Of a DNA stretch of 64,000 nt, positions 38,393 to 47,143 are shown one piece after another. Positions within the stretch are counted from its first letter, which is position 1; every line of letters begins with the position of its first letter. The notes under the pieces were generated by a model. The model did not search any database. It worked only from the letters and a program-made list of their open reading frames with translations, and was not told the DNA's origin. Location of the stretch: NCBI GenBank assembly GCA_902576905.1, contig CACGWW010000002.1, positions 1-64,000 on the forward strand, in the 5' to 3' direction. Made by a program: the position numbers and the translations under genes. This DNA comes from an uncultured Alphaproteobacteria bacterium (GTDB lineage Bacteria; Pseudomonadota; Alphaproteobacteria; Rhodobacterales; Rhodobacteraceae).

Positions 38393-39789
38393 TGGAAAAT
38401 ATAACTATAGGTCTATGGGTAAGCGGAGGAATGTTGCTTCTTGTTGTTCTAGGTATGCGTGTAGCATTTGCTGCGGGTTTAGCTGGGTTCATTGGTTTGG
38501 TTTGGCTTCGTTGGAATGGATTCGATTATGATCCTAATCGTTTTTTGAAAGCACTTCAGATAAGCGTCAAGGTTGCAGGTCTCACCCCTCACTCTAAAGT
38601 AAGCGCCCACGTGTTAAGCCTAATACCCGTTTTTATTTTAATTGGATATTTAGCCTATTATGCAAAATTGACATCTGCTCTGTTTGAGGCTGCCAAACGA
38701 TGGATTGCTTGGGTACCCGGTGGCCTGGCAGTATCAACTGTTTTTGCAACCGCCGGATTTGCTGCAGTATCAGGAGCCTCTGTTGCAACAGCCGCTGTAT
38801 TTGCACGAATTGCAATTCCTGAGATGCTAAAAATAGGTTACAACAAACAATTTGCGGCTGGTGTGGTTGCTGCTGGTGGCACTTTAGCGTCTTTAATACC
38901 CCCCTCTGCAATTCTTGTAATTTATGCTATAATAGTGGAGCAGGACGTAGGGAAATTATTACTAGCTGGGTTTATTCCAGGTGCGGTTTCAGCATTAGTT
39001 TATGGCGGATTAATTGTGTGCATTGCTCTTTATTTTAAGAACGTTGGGCCTCCCGTTAGCGGATTTACTTGGAAAGAACGTTTTGAAAGCCTAGCACCAG
39101 CTTTTCCAATTGTTGCCGTTATAATAATAATAATTTTTTTCGTTTATAACCCATTCGGTGATGCATGGGGAACACCTACAGAGGGAGGGGCCATAGGTGC
39201 TTTTATTGTTTTTTTAATGGCTATTTACAGAGGCATGCGAATAAAACAGCTTAAGGAAGCTCTTCTAGAAACCGCAAAATTAACTATAATGATATTTACC
39301 ATTATTTGGGGTGTGCTAATCTATGTTCGCTTCCTCGGTTTTGCGAAGCTTCCAGATGCATTTTCATCTTGGATTACATCGCTGGATATGTCTCCTGTAC
39401 TGATATTGGTTTGCATATTGCTTGGATATGCTGTTCTCGGCATGTTCATGGATGCCATAGGTATGTTGCTATTAACACTACCAGTTGTTTACCCAGCTGT
39501 TATGGCACTGAATGGAGGTGAAACTGTATCAGTCGCTGAGAGTGCATTTGGAATGTCTGGAACTATGTGCGCGATATGGTTTGGTATACTGGTTGTGAAA
39601 ATGGCAGAGTTCTGTTTGATAACGCCACCTATTGGATTAAATTGCTTCGTCGTTGCCGGTGTCCGAGATGACCTAAGTGTGCAAGATGTTTTTAAAGGAG
39701 TAACTCCATTTTTTATTGCGGATGCTTTTACCATTGCCGTTTTAATTTCTTTTCCAGGCATTGTTCTTTGGTTGCCATCATTAGCATGA
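38392..39789 (+). CDS. TRAP transporter large permease (DctM family)
   Basis: 465 aa, normal DctM length, about 12 membrane segments. Signatures include VSGASVATAAVFARIAIPEM, AAGGTLASLIPPSAILVIYA and LITPPIGLNCFVVAGV. Unlike the DctM at 5491-8151 it has no soluble tail. The start is the ATG overlapping the DctQ stop. 38 bp separate it from the convergent ligI stop, with no obvious hairpin. Confidence 0.94.
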   Translation: MENITIGLWVSGGMLLLVVLGMRVAFAAGLAGFIGLVWLRWNGFDYDPNRFLKALQISVKVAGLTPHSKVSAHVLSLIPVFILIGYLAYYAKLTSALFEAAKRWIAWVPGGLAVSTVFATAGFAAVSGASVATAAVFARIAIPEMLKIGYNKQFAAGVVAAGGTLASLIPPSAILVIYAIIVEQDVGKLLLAGFIPGAVSALVYGGLIVCIALYFKNVGPPVSGFTWKERFESLAPAFPIVAVIIIIIFFVYNPFGDAWGTPTEGGAIGAFIVFLMAIYRGMRIKQLKEALLETAKLTIMIFTIIWGVLIYVRFLGFAKLPDAFSSWITSLDMSPVLILVCILLGYAVLGMFMDAIGMLLLTLPVVYPAVMALNGGETVSVAESAFGMSGTMCAIWFGILVVKMAEFCLITPPIGLNCFVVAGVRDDLSVQDVFKGVTPFFIADAFTIAVLISFPGIVLWLPSLA

Positions 39790-39827
39790 TGCTTTTCAAA
39801 ACAAAAGTTAAAAAGGACTAATTTGGT

Positions 39828-40703
39828 TCAGTCATTCCAGTATAGAGCTAATGGATTATCAATCAGGAGTTTTTTCTGTGTTTCCTCTTTTGGAGCAAAG
39901 AGTTCTATGATGTCCACTAGCTGACCGTCATCAGGCATATGCGACTTCATATTCGGATGAGGCCAATCCGTGCCCCATAAAACTCTGTCAGGAAAGTTTT
40001 CCACAAGTTTTTTCATAAACGGTAAAACATCAGAATAGTTTTCTTCTGGTCCGACTTTAGTCAGCCTTTCAGGACAAGTTGTTTTACACCAAAACTTTTC
40101 TGTTTCCATTAGCTTCATTAGTAAATTAAAGTCCTTACTATTGGTGCCCTTTGCTACATCCGGTCGTGCCATGTGATCAAAAACTACACGTGTTGGAAGT
40201 GCTTGGAAAAAGGGAATTAGCTCCTCTAAGTCTTGTGACTCAACGTATACAACAATGTGCCATCCATATTCTGCGATCATATTCGATATATCTTTGAATA
40301 TATCTTTCGGCGTATTATCTACTAGCCTTTTTACAAAATTGAATCTCACACCCCTCACACCTGCATGGTCCAAGCGCTTTAGGGTTTGATCATCGATTTC
40401 TGGTCCAACTGCGGCAATTCCTCTAGCCATATCATTTGAATTCAGCAAAGCATCCTCCAAGGCATCATTATTTTTTCCATGGCAAGTCGCCTGCACTATC
40501 ACGCTGCGTTCAAAACCTAAAAAATCTCTGAGTGCAAATAATTGCTCTTTGGATGCATCACAGGGGGTATACTTTCTTTCTGAAGCAAATGGAAAGCTAG
40601 CAGCTGGACCGAAAACATGGCAGTGGGCATCTACTGCACCTTGGGGTACCTTGAATTTTGGTTTACGAGGATTAGGGTGAAAAGGTAGCCAATCTGCATC
40701 CAT
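39828..40703 (-). CDS. ligI: 2-pyrone-4,6-dicarboxylate hydrolase
   Basis: 291 aa amidohydrolase-superfamily lactonase that opens 2-pyrone-4,6-dicarboxylate to 4-oxalomesaconate. The metal-binding VDAHCHVFGPA, the catalytic VFDHMARPD and WGTDWPHPN are LigI signatures, and the length matches LigI of Sphingobium (about 293 aa). I use the ATG at 40703; the longer frame to 40754 runs into the preceding gene. It starts 4 bp after that gene and is the last member of the operon. Confidence 0.93.
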   Translation of the reverse strand: MDADWLPFHPNPRKPKFKVPQGAVDAHCHVFGPAASFPFASERKYTPCDASKEQLFALRDFLGFERSVIVQATCHGKNNDALEDALLNSNDMARGIAAVGPEIDDQTLKRLDHAGVRGVRFNFVKRLVDNTPKDIFKDISNMIAEYGWHIVVYVESQDLEELIPFFQALPTRVVFDHMARPDVAKGTNSKDFNLLMKLMETEKFWCKTTCPERLTKVGPEENYSDVLPFMKKLVENFPDRVLWGTDWPHPNMKSHMPDDGQLVDIIELFAPKEETQKKLLIDNPLALYWND

Positions 40704-40707
40704 GATT

Positions 40708-41784
40708 TCAATTAGCTTTCTCACTCTCTTCATGGGGAAATACCATGCCATCAAATAGCTTTCGGGCCGTTCTTAAAATAGCTGTTGATTTTATTTTTTT
40801 ATCTCCCAACTCTGCTAAAATATGCATCTGTCCTGAGGGATGTTCAATGGAACATAATTTTTTTTCACCATTAGGAATTATCGACAATTTATTGATAGGA
40901 GTATCTTCTATCAAACAAGCCGTTGCGACTGAAATGGCACCAAAAACACCGATAGAGCGATGGCACCGATGAGGAATAAATGTTCGCGTATTTATCATAC
41001 CATCGTTTAGAGGTTTGCTCACAATTGTCATTTTCGGTACCGTTTTCTCTTTCACATCTCCAAGTTTCATAATCTTTCCACACTTAAGTCGAAGGGATTC
41101 AAGAGTTTCTCTCAGAGCACTATTTTGTTCCAGTTCCTCAACTCTTTCGTTGCCATTAAGGCCTAGTTGACTTGCTCCAATAATTACGCATGGCATTCCA
41201 TTATCAATCATTGTTACAGAATATCCATCTATTTCATCTTTTATATTACCGCTCGGTAAAAGCTCACCACATAGAGACCCCTCAATATCCAGAAACTCTA
41301 ATGAAATGGGAGAACTTGGCAAAGTAACACCATCTATGTATGTATTTCCATTGTAAGTTAACGTACCATCCGGGGTGTCAACAGTGGCAATAGCAATTTG
41401 TTTTGAATTCTCCATAAAAATTCTTACGGATGTTTTATCTTTTTCCGGTTTTATTAATCCTCGCTCTATTGCAAAGGGCGCAATACCGGCGAGTATGTTC
41501 CCACAATTTTGGGTAGAAGATACCACATAATCATCGACAGCAACCTGAAGAAATAGGTAGTCAACATCAATATCAGACCTTTTTGATTTTGAAACAATGG
41601 CAACCTTAGACGTCAAAGGGTTTCCTCCTCCAACACCATTTATTTGTAAATTATCTGGAGAACCAAAAACAGAAAGTAGAAAGTCTTCTCTTTTCGCAAT
41701 ATCATTCGGAATGTCCTCTTTTAAAAAATATAGCCCCTTTGACGTTCCTCCTCTCATCCACATTGCTGGGGTGCCTTCAGACAT
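40708..41784 (-). CDS. 4-oxalomesaconate tautomerase (PrpF/GalD/LigU-like)
   Basis: 358 aa, PrpF-type double beta-barrel isomerase. The N-terminal [13 protein letters not shown] and [15 protein letters not shown], plus the cysteine of [16 protein letters not shown], are family hallmarks. PrpF itself isomerises methylaconitate, but within this aromatic operon the keto-enol or allylic isomerisation of 4-oxalomesaconate is the likely reaction. GalD (keto-enol) and LigU (allylic) cannot be told apart here. The start overlaps the aldolase gene by 8 bp. Confidence 0.88.
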   Translation of the reverse strand: MSEGTPAMWMRGGTSKGLYFLKEDIPNDIAKREDFLLSVFGSPDNLQINGVGGGNPLTSKVAIVSKSKRSDIDVDYLFLQVAVDDYVVSSTQNCGNILAGIAPFAIERGLIKPEKDKTSVRIFMENSKQIAIATVDTPDGTLTYNGNTYIDGVTLPSSPISLEFLDIEGSLCGELLPSGNIKDEIDGYSVTMIDNGMPCVIIGASQLGLNGNERVEELEQNSALRETLESLRLKCGKIMKLGDVKEKTVPKMTIVSKPLNDGMINTRTFIPHRCHRSIGVFGAISVATACLIEDTPINKLSIIPNGEKKLCSIEHPSGQMHILAELGDKKIKSTAILRTARKLFDGMVFPHEESEKAN

Positions 41785-42451
41785 ATTTTAAACCGTATTT
41801 CTTTAACTTATCTCGCATATTATAGATATCTAATCCTAGTTCACCGGAAGCTAGTTTTTTTCGTTTTTCGACCTCGAGCCCTTCTCTTTCCTGTGCTAGT
41901 CCGAGAACTGATTTTGCTTCGATTTTCTTAACAATACACACTCCATCATCATCAGCTACTATTACATCACCTGCATCAACAGACGCTCCTGCACAAACAA
42001 TAGGAATATTTACTGACCCAACAACCTCTTTCACAGTCCCCTGCGCATTATGGGCCTTACACCAAACTGGAAAACCTATTTTTCTTAATTCTGCAATATC
42101 TCGACAGCCGCCATCAATCACAAAACCTCGGCAACCTCTGGCAATAGCGGATGTCGCTAGCAATTCGCCAAAATACCCCGCATCTGAGGGAGATGTCGTA
42201 CCCAATATCATAATATCACCAGGCTTTATTTGTTCGATTGCAACGTGCACCATCCAGTTATCGGCGGGAGCCGCTAATATTGTTATAGCTGATCCTGCAA
42301 TTCTTTTCCCCGAAATTACAGGCGAAATATAACTTGCCAGCAAACCTTTTCTCCCTTGTGCTTCATGTATGGTGGATACTCCGCAGGACTGTAACCCATC
42401 AATAATTTCTTGCTCTACTCGCTCAAAGTTTTGTACTACGACTCCTCCCAT
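41777..42451 (-). CDS. ligK: 4-carboxy-4-hydroxy-2-oxoadipate aldolase / oxaloacetate decarboxylase
   Basis: 224 aa RraA-fold class II aldolase that cleaves CHA to pyruvate and oxaloacetate, the final step of the pathway (also called GalC or ProA). Diagnostic segments are [29 protein letters not shown], and [14 protein letters not shown] with the metal-binding Asp. The start ATG overlaps the stop of the hydratase gene (TGATG); a GGAGG just inside the coding region is not used as its own ribosome site. Confidence 0.93.
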   Translation of the reverse strand: MGGVVVQNFERVEQEIIDGLQSCGVSTIHEAQGRKGLLASYISPVISGKRIAGSAITILAAPADNWMVHVAIEQIKPGDIMILGTTSPSDAGYFGELLATSAIARGCRGFVIDGGCRDIAELRKIGFPVWCKAHNAQGTVKEVVGSVNIPIVCAGASVDAGDVIVADDDGVCIVKKIEAKSVLGLAQEREGLEVEKRKKLASGELGLDIYNMRDKLKKYGLKYV

Positions 42452-43185
42452 CAAAGCTCATCCTTACAGACTGGATACATTGACTCAAACGCTTCAGCGT
42501 ATTTAGCAACACGACCTCCAGCCATTCCTCCTGAATTGCGCCTAAAATGATTTGCACGGTTTTCTGCCAAATTAGTATAATAATTCCACAAGTGATGCTG
42601 CCCCTCCATGCACTCTATTGCTTTTCGTTTATTATCCCAAACTTCTGTGATATCTAAGAATACATTAGGTTTCCAACCCATTTGCTCGGTTTGGTGGGGT
42701 TCAAATAAATATAGTTGAGGGGCGCCTAGCACCTTTTCCCCTGGGTTATGTCCCCAAGCCTGCGCAATCATACGTGTCTCGATCGCGATCTTAGTCATAA
42801 GCATATGATCAGTATTATACTGGTCATATTTAGAATGACTCATCATGAAATTTGGTTGAATACTCCGAATGAGATCTACTATTTTTAACTTTGCTTCTTT
42901 GTCAATTTCCAAAGGATAATCACCAAGATCAAAAAAAATAATATCATGGGCGTTTAGTGCCTTAGCTGCTTTTTCTGCTTCAATTTTTCTGTTGCTTTTT
43001 ACCTTTTCTAAGGTCATTCCGCTCTGCTTCCATAGCTTAGCACTCTCACCTCTCTCACCGAATGACATGCAAGCTATTGTAACTTTATATCCAAGCTTTT
43101 CATGCAGCGCTATAGCACCACCGCAACGCCAAACAAAATCTGCGGCATGTGCTGAAAGTATCAGTGCTGTTTTATTCTCAGTCAC
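42451..43185 (-). CDS. galB: 4-oxalomesaconate hydratase (PIG-L/LmbE type, GalB-like)
   Basis: 244 aa zinc enzyme adding water to 4-oxalomesaconate to give 4-carboxy-4-hydroxy-2-oxoadipate. LmbE-like zinc motif [13 protein letters not shown] (His13, Asp16) and a later metal or catalytic histidine in YNTDHML. It is the GalB type, unrelated to the amidohydrolase-type LigJ. The start is GTG, overlapping ligC by 8 bp. Its place in the pathway operon supports the assignment strongly. Confidence 0.9.
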   Translation of the reverse strand: MTENKTALILSAHAADFVWRCGGAIALHEKLGYKVTIACMSFGERGESAKLWKQSGMTLEKVKSNRKIEAEKAAKALNAHDIIFFDLGDYPLEIDKEAKLKIVDLIRSIQPNFMMSHSKYDQYNTDHMLMTKIAIETRMIAQAWGHNPGEKVLGAPQLYLFEPHQTEQMGWKPNVFLDITEVWDNKRKAIECMEGQHHLWNYYTNLAENRANHFRRNSGGMAGGRVAKYAEAFESMYPVCKDEL

Positions 43186-44128
43186 TGTGTAAATCTCTCT
43201 CTATTTTGTCAAGAGTTTGCATTGCTGAAATAGCATCGGTGACACACGCATTTGGTGGGCGGTTTTCTTTAATAGCGGAAATAAATTCTCGATCAATTAA
43301 CTCTATACCATTGTTTGAAACATCAACTCCACTCAAATCAATCTGTTTATTGTCCCCATCAAAAAGATCATCATATCTAGCTAAATATGTTCCGTTATCG
43401 CATATATATCTGAAAAAGGTACCAAAAGGCCCATTGTTGTTAAAGCTAAGAGAAAGAGTACAAATTGCTTCATCTTCGGTTTTCATCCCGATAGACATAT
43501 CCATAGCAATGCCGAGTGCTGGGTGTAAAGGTCCTTGCAAACCAAAGGTTCGTACCACTTTACTTTGTGTTTGGTACTGGAATAGATCAACGGTATGACA
43601 GGCATGATGCCAAAGTAGATGATCGGTCCAAGATCTAGGCTCACCCTTTGCATTAGTATTTGTTCTTCGAAAGAAGTAGGTTTGCACATCCATTTGTTGA
43701 ATCTTAAGTTCCCCTGCTCTAATTTTGTTGTTTATCCACTGATGGGATGGATTGAACCTCCGCACGTGACCTGCCATGCAGACGAGGCCAGTTTCTTTTT
43801 TCTTATCAACAATACGATTGCTATCAGCTAATGTGTCAGCTATTGGAATTTCTACAAGAACATGTTTGCCAGCATCCATGCACCTAATCGCTTGATTAGC
43901 GTGCATCTGGGTAGGAGTTGATAGAATAACAGCATCAACATTTTGTAAAGAAATACATTCCTCAAGACTATCACTGAAGTGCTCTATGCGTCGTTCGTTT
44001 GCAAGAGCCGCTATTTTGTCTCTGTTTGGCCCCATTACAGAAACAACCTCTATATCCTCAATATTTTTTAAGGCATCTAAATGCTTTAGGCCAAATGCAC
44101 CGTAGGCTCCCGCAACACAAATTTTCAT
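43178..44128 (-). CDS. ligC: 4-carboxy-2-hydroxymuconate-6-semialdehyde dehydrogenase
   Basis: 316 aa Gfo/Idh/MocA-family enzyme oxidising the ring-cleavage product to 2-pyrone-4,6-dicarboxylate with NADP. An N-terminal Rossmann fold starts at VAGAYGAFGLKHLDAL. Highly specific LigC stretches are TPTQMHANQAIRCMDAGKHV, DVQTYFFRRTNTNAKGEPRS, WTDHLLWHHACHTVDLF and SLSFNNNGPFGTFFRYICD. Length equals Sphingobium LigC. It starts 10 bp after ligB. Confidence 0.94.
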   Translation of the reverse strand: MKICVAGAYGAFGLKHLDALKNIEDIEVVSVMGPNRDKIAALANERRIEHFSDSLEECISLQNVDAVILSTPTQMHANQAIRCMDAGKHVLVEIPIADTLADSNRIVDKKKETGLVCMAGHVRRFNPSHQWINNKIRAGELKIQQMDVQTYFFRRTNTNAKGEPRSWTDHLLWHHACHTVDLFQYQTQSKVVRTFGLQGPLHPALGIAMDMSIGMKTEDEAICTLSLSFNNNGPFGTFFRYICDNGTYLARYDDLFDGDNKQIDLSGVDVSNNGIELIDREFISAIKENRPPNACVTDAISAMQTLDKIERDLHSD

Positions 44129-44138
44129 TTATTTTTCC

Positions 44139-44990
44139 TCATGCATTATTTTCTAAAATTATATGTCCAACAGCTGTATTAGAGGCAGGAACGTGATAGT
44201 GGCGATGGACTTCGGTTACATTTTCGTTTAAAGCACCTCTCATAATTAACCACATCACCATTTCGATTCCTTCACTACCAGTTTCCCTGAGATACTCAAG
44301 GTGCGTGATTTGGCTAGCTCCAACTGGATCCTCTGTCATAAGGTCAAGGAAACGCTTGTCCCAATCGGAATTTATAAGCCCAGCCCTCTTATACTGCAAC
44401 TGATGGCTCATACCCCCTGTGCCAAAAATAATGACATTTAAATCTTCTTCATAACTCTCAATGGCTCTTCGTATAGCTTTACCCAAATTATAGCACCTAT
44501 TACCAGTGGGAGCTGGGTATTGAACAACGTTAACACAAAGTGGAATGACTAGAGCCGGCCATTCATCATTCTGCTTTATATCTCCAAACATCACTGACAA
44601 AGGAACGGTAAGACCGTGATCAACTTCCATCTCATTCATGATTGTAATATCAAATTCATTGAGTACTAAAGATTGTGCTATATGGCTCGCCATTTTTTGA
44701 TGGTTTTTTACTGCTGGTACTGGCCTAGGCCCCCATCCTTCATCTGCAGGTTGAAATTCAGCCCCACATCCAAGCGCAAAGGTAGGAATACATCTCGCAT
44801 CAAAAGCGGTACAATGGTCGTTGTAAATAAGAAATATTACGTCAGGATTTTGTTTTTTCATCCATTCTCTAGATTTTTTAAATCCTTTAAAAACTGGTTT
44901 CCAATATTCCTCATGTGTTATACCTGTGTCCATTGCAACTCCAATTGCCGGTACATGTGAGCATCCTACTCCTGCCATAATCTTAGCCAT
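44139..44990 (-). CDS. ligB: Protocatechuate 4,5-dioxygenase beta (catalytic) subunit
   Basis: 283 aa extradiol dioxygenase of the LigB superfamily, cleaving protocatechuate between carbons 4 and 5 with Fe(II). Iron-binding histidines are in GVGCSHVPAIG (His12) and YNDHCTAFDA. The C-terminal glutamate region is also present. I use the ATG at 44990, overlapping the ligA TAA by one base; the TTG start 15 bp earlier lies within ligA. Gallate or methylgallate could also be substrates, but the separate alpha subunit fits LigAB. Confidence 0.94.
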   Translation of the reverse strand: MAKIMAGVGCSHVPAIGVAMDTGITHEEYWKPVFKGFKKSREWMKKQNPDVIFLIYNDHCTAFDARCIPTFALGCGAEFQPADEGWGPRPVPAVKNHQKMASHIAQSLVLNEFDITIMNEMEVDHGLTVPLSVMFGDIKQNDEWPALVIPLCVNVVQYPAPTGNRCYNLGKAIRRAIESYEEDLNVIIFGTGGMSHQLQYKRAGLINSDWDKRFLDLMTEDPVGASQITHLEYLRETGSEGIEMVMWLIMRGALNENVTEVHRHYHVPASNTAVGHIILENNA

Positions 44991-45382
44991 TAATCTTCTC
45001 CCCACTCAGACTTATCTCTATTACCTTCTATAGATCGTCCTCCTTTAAGCATCATTTCTCGATAAGAATCTACACCCATACCAGTCATTCGTCCCGCAAG
45101 ATTTTGGAAATTAATCCCATCATTAGCCGCTAATTTGGAGGTATAATAAATATTACCTCCCAATTCTAATAGTAGATTCCACTCCCTTTTTAAAACAGCT
45201 TCGCGCTGTTCCTTAGACATAGGGTAGGCATCAAGGTAAGCCTCTTCATTTTTATTGAAGGCGTCTCTATTTTTCTGCAACCTGAGTGATATACAAAATT
45301 GGTTTAAATGATACCCCTCTCTTGATTTATCTGCATCAAAGACGATGGTGCCAGGGATGTTATCGTATTCTTTCTCAGTCAT
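44990..45382 (-). CDS. ligA: Protocatechuate 4,5-dioxygenase alpha subunit
   Basis: 130 aa all-helical subunit that covers the active site of LigB. Typical LigA sequence includes YHLNQFCISLRLQKNRDAF near the N-terminus and KREWNLLLELGGNIYYTSKL later. It is the first gene of a seven-gene operon (ligA, B, C, galB, ligK, tautomerase, ligI) in which every junction is an overlap or a gap of 10 bp or less. Confidence 0.93.
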   Translation of the reverse strand: MTEKEYDNIPGTIVFDADKSREGYHLNQFCISLRLQKNRDAFNKNEEAYLDAYPMSKEQREAVLKREWNLLLELGGNIYYTSKLAANDGINFQNLAGRMTGMGVDSYREMMLKGGRSIEGNRDKSEWGED

Positions 45383-45456
45383 TTATAAAAGAGATCCTAA
45401 TTAATTAGTTCTCCCTTAATTCTAAATAATAATTTTGAAAAGGTCTAAAAATATTA

Positions 45457-46362
45457 TTACTCTTTTATGTCTCTAAGCTCAGAGGATAACTGTTTAGCAA
45501 AAGAAACAAAATTTTCTTTTATTTCAGAGTTTGAATTTGTCTTTCCTAATGAACCAATATTGCTTTGCCAAACAGCAGTTGCTTTTGACATATGATTTGC
45601 AAGTCTCAGGTCTTCAAGCATTTTTGATACCTCTTTGAGCTCTTCAGCTCGACGCTTGCCATGAGAAATGCTTCTCTCGAAATTGTAAATAGAATGCTTG
45701 ATAATATCAAAGTGGGGATGCTCAGCCGATAATGAATTGAACACCTCATCTAAGACATCAGCTTCGACTGCTGCGAGAGCACACTCGGCGGTAAGAGCCT
45801 CTAACCCCTTAACCATTATAGAACGAACCATTTTTATGGTAGATGCCTTACCAACGGGCCCCTCAATAATTTTTACATCCATTGGAAGCTTTTCTAATAA
45901 AGCATGTGCCTGAAATGCTTTATCTCCAGAGATTAATAGAGGAACAAGGTTTTTTTTTTGATATATAGGTGCCATAACTGCAACGTCTACGTACCCTCCT
46001 CCATTAGTCTCAATACTTTTACATGCACTTTTTTTCGAAGAAGGGGCACATGAATTGAGATCAAAAAAATATGCCCCATCTTTTATAAAGTGGCATGATT
46101 CTCTGGCCACTTTTAAAGCTTGATCAGCAGTAACTGTGGAAAAAATTAGATCAGAATCTTTAACAAGTTCTTGTATAGACGCTTTTATATGGATATTTAG
46201 TTCCTTTGCCCTGGCAAGTATCTCTTCTTTGGATTCAACTTCATGCAATTTAATATCGTAGGCTTTTATTTGATTATTTCGAAGCTTTCCCCATCCTGAG
46301 ATAATTGAAGAGGCGGCTTCTCCCAAACCTATAAAAGCTATGGTATAACTATCTATACTCAT
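45457..46362 (-). CDS. NAD(P)-binding oxidoreductase with DUF1932 domain
   Basis: 301 aa. An N-terminal 6-phosphogluconate/3-hydroxyisobutyrate-dehydrogenase-like Rossmann domain begins IAFIGLGEAASSIISGWG. The conserved KMVRSIMVKGLEALTAECA contains the likely catalytic lysine region and leads into a C-terminal DUF1932-type helical domain. Substrate unknown. It lies 74 bp upstream of ligA on the same strand and could act on a related aromatic or side-chain intermediate, but it has its own promoter and a structured leader. No known pathway step is left open by the lig genes. Confidence 0.75.
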   Translation of the reverse strand: MSIDSYTIAFIGLGEAASSIISGWGKLRNNQIKAYDIKLHEVESKEEILARAKELNIHIKASIQELVKDSDLIFSTVTADQALKVARESCHFIKDGAYFFDLNSCAPSSKKSACKSIETNGGGYVDVAVMAPIYQKKNLVPLLISGDKAFQAHALLEKLPMDVKIIEGPVGKASTIKMVRSIMVKGLEALTAECALAAVEADVLDEVFNSLSAEHPHFDIIKHSIYNFERSISHGKRRAEELKEVSKMLEDLRLANHMSKATAVWQSNIGSLGKTNSNSEIKENFVSFAKQLSSELRDIKE

Positions 46363-46371
46363 TTGATATGC

Positions 46372-46391
46372 AAACTCCTTTAAAGGAGTTT
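46372..46391 (-). promoter_or_regulatory. Leader hairpin sequestering the ribosome site of the DUF1932 oxidoreductase gene
   Basis: AAACTCCTTTAAAGGAGTTT is a perfect 20-bp palindrome ending 9 bp before the start codon. The GGAG Shine-Dalgarno of the minus-strand gene forms one arm. Just upstream in the leader, TCCCTTCCGGGA can form a second small hairpin and GAGAGTTCTC a third. The whole ~50-nt leader is therefore potentially structured. Confidence 0.55.
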
Positions 46392-46420
46392 CCCGGAAGG
46401 GACCCAGGAGAACTCTCTAT

Positions 46421-46450
46421 TTTATACCTATATATTTAAACACTAATCAA
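46421..46450 (-). promoter_or_regulatory. Sigma70-like promoter for the DUF1932 oxidoreductase gene
   Basis: On the minus strand: TTGATT (46450-46445), 18-nt spacer, TATAAA (46426-46421). The expected start is near 46414, giving a leader of about 50 nt that consists almost wholly of inverted repeats. Confidence 0.5.
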
Positions 46451-46462
46451 AAAGTCATGTGA

Positions 46463-46837
46463 TTATTTCTCAACAGGTCCTTCAGCTTTGATCCAGTCTC
46501 CGATCCCTCCAACGTTTTTTACATTCTTGTAACCCATTTCAATCATGGTTTTTCCAGTGAGTGCAGCCATACCACCTGCACCACACACCAGAATAATTTC
46601 TTGATCTTTGGATAGTGCTTTGTTGTAAAATGGCGTTGATTCATCGGCAGCAAACTCAATAAACCCACGAGGAATTTGCAACGCACCTTTTATCGTTCCA
46701 GTTGACGCGATATCGGCACTGTCTCGAACATCAATGAAAATCGCTTTCCCCGATTTATGGCGGTCAATTCCCATCTCAACATCAATTTTTTCAACTAACG
46801 CGTTCGCTTCTTTCAAATATTCACTAGATGTTTTCAT
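46463..46837 (-). CDS. Rhodanese-like domain protein
   Basis: 124 aa single-domain rhodanese. The active-site loop VCGAGGMAALTG carries Cys85; IFIDVRDSADIASTGTIKGA is the usual first strand-helix. No signal peptide, so it is cytoplasmic. I start at the ATG at 46837 with AAGGA 7 nt upstream; a GTG at 46858 also opens the frame. Possible roles are sulfane-sulfur transfer or redox signalling. It is about 10 kb from the sox genes, so a link to sulfur oxidation is not shown. Confidence 0.85.
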   Translation of the reverse strand: MKTSSEYLKEANALVEKIDVEMGIDRHKSGKAIFIDVRDSADIASTGTIKGALQIPRGFIEFAADESTPFYNKALSKDQEIILVCGAGGMAALTGKTMIEMGYKNVKNVGGIGDWIKAEGPVEK

Positions 46838-47143
46838 TTTTTTATCCTTCTCTATCACAGATAATTTACAGACTATTTTATTTATGGAAAAACTTAAAGC
46901 TACTCTATTTGTTTAATACTAAAATTTATTACACAAAAAAATTAATTTTCCTTAGTCAAAAATTTTGGCAGCCACGCCAACTAAAATAATAGTCATTAAG
47001 GTGAAGAGAACTCATCCATATTCTTTCATAGATATTTTTATGAAGTAAAAATTTTAAGGCTTCATGAACCCAAAACAAAATCTTTACATGAATTTACAAG
47101 GATGATAGGCGTGTAGAAGTATGCAATTGCCTAACCCATTATT
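46838..47143. other. Non-coding divergent region between rhodanese and MFS genes
   Basis: 306 bp, strongly AT-rich, with no gene I can support. On the minus strand a short open stretch just after a stop codon (about 47020-46962) reads VLFTLMTIILVGVAAKIFD then stop, which looks like the tail of a membrane protein and may be a gene remnant. No clear promoter or terminator was identified. Confidence 0.45.

Noticed and set aside
40704-40754. Longer ligI start inside the tautomerase gene
   Set aside because: The 17 extra residues overlap the upstream gene and exceed the usual LigI length; the ATG at 40703 fits better.
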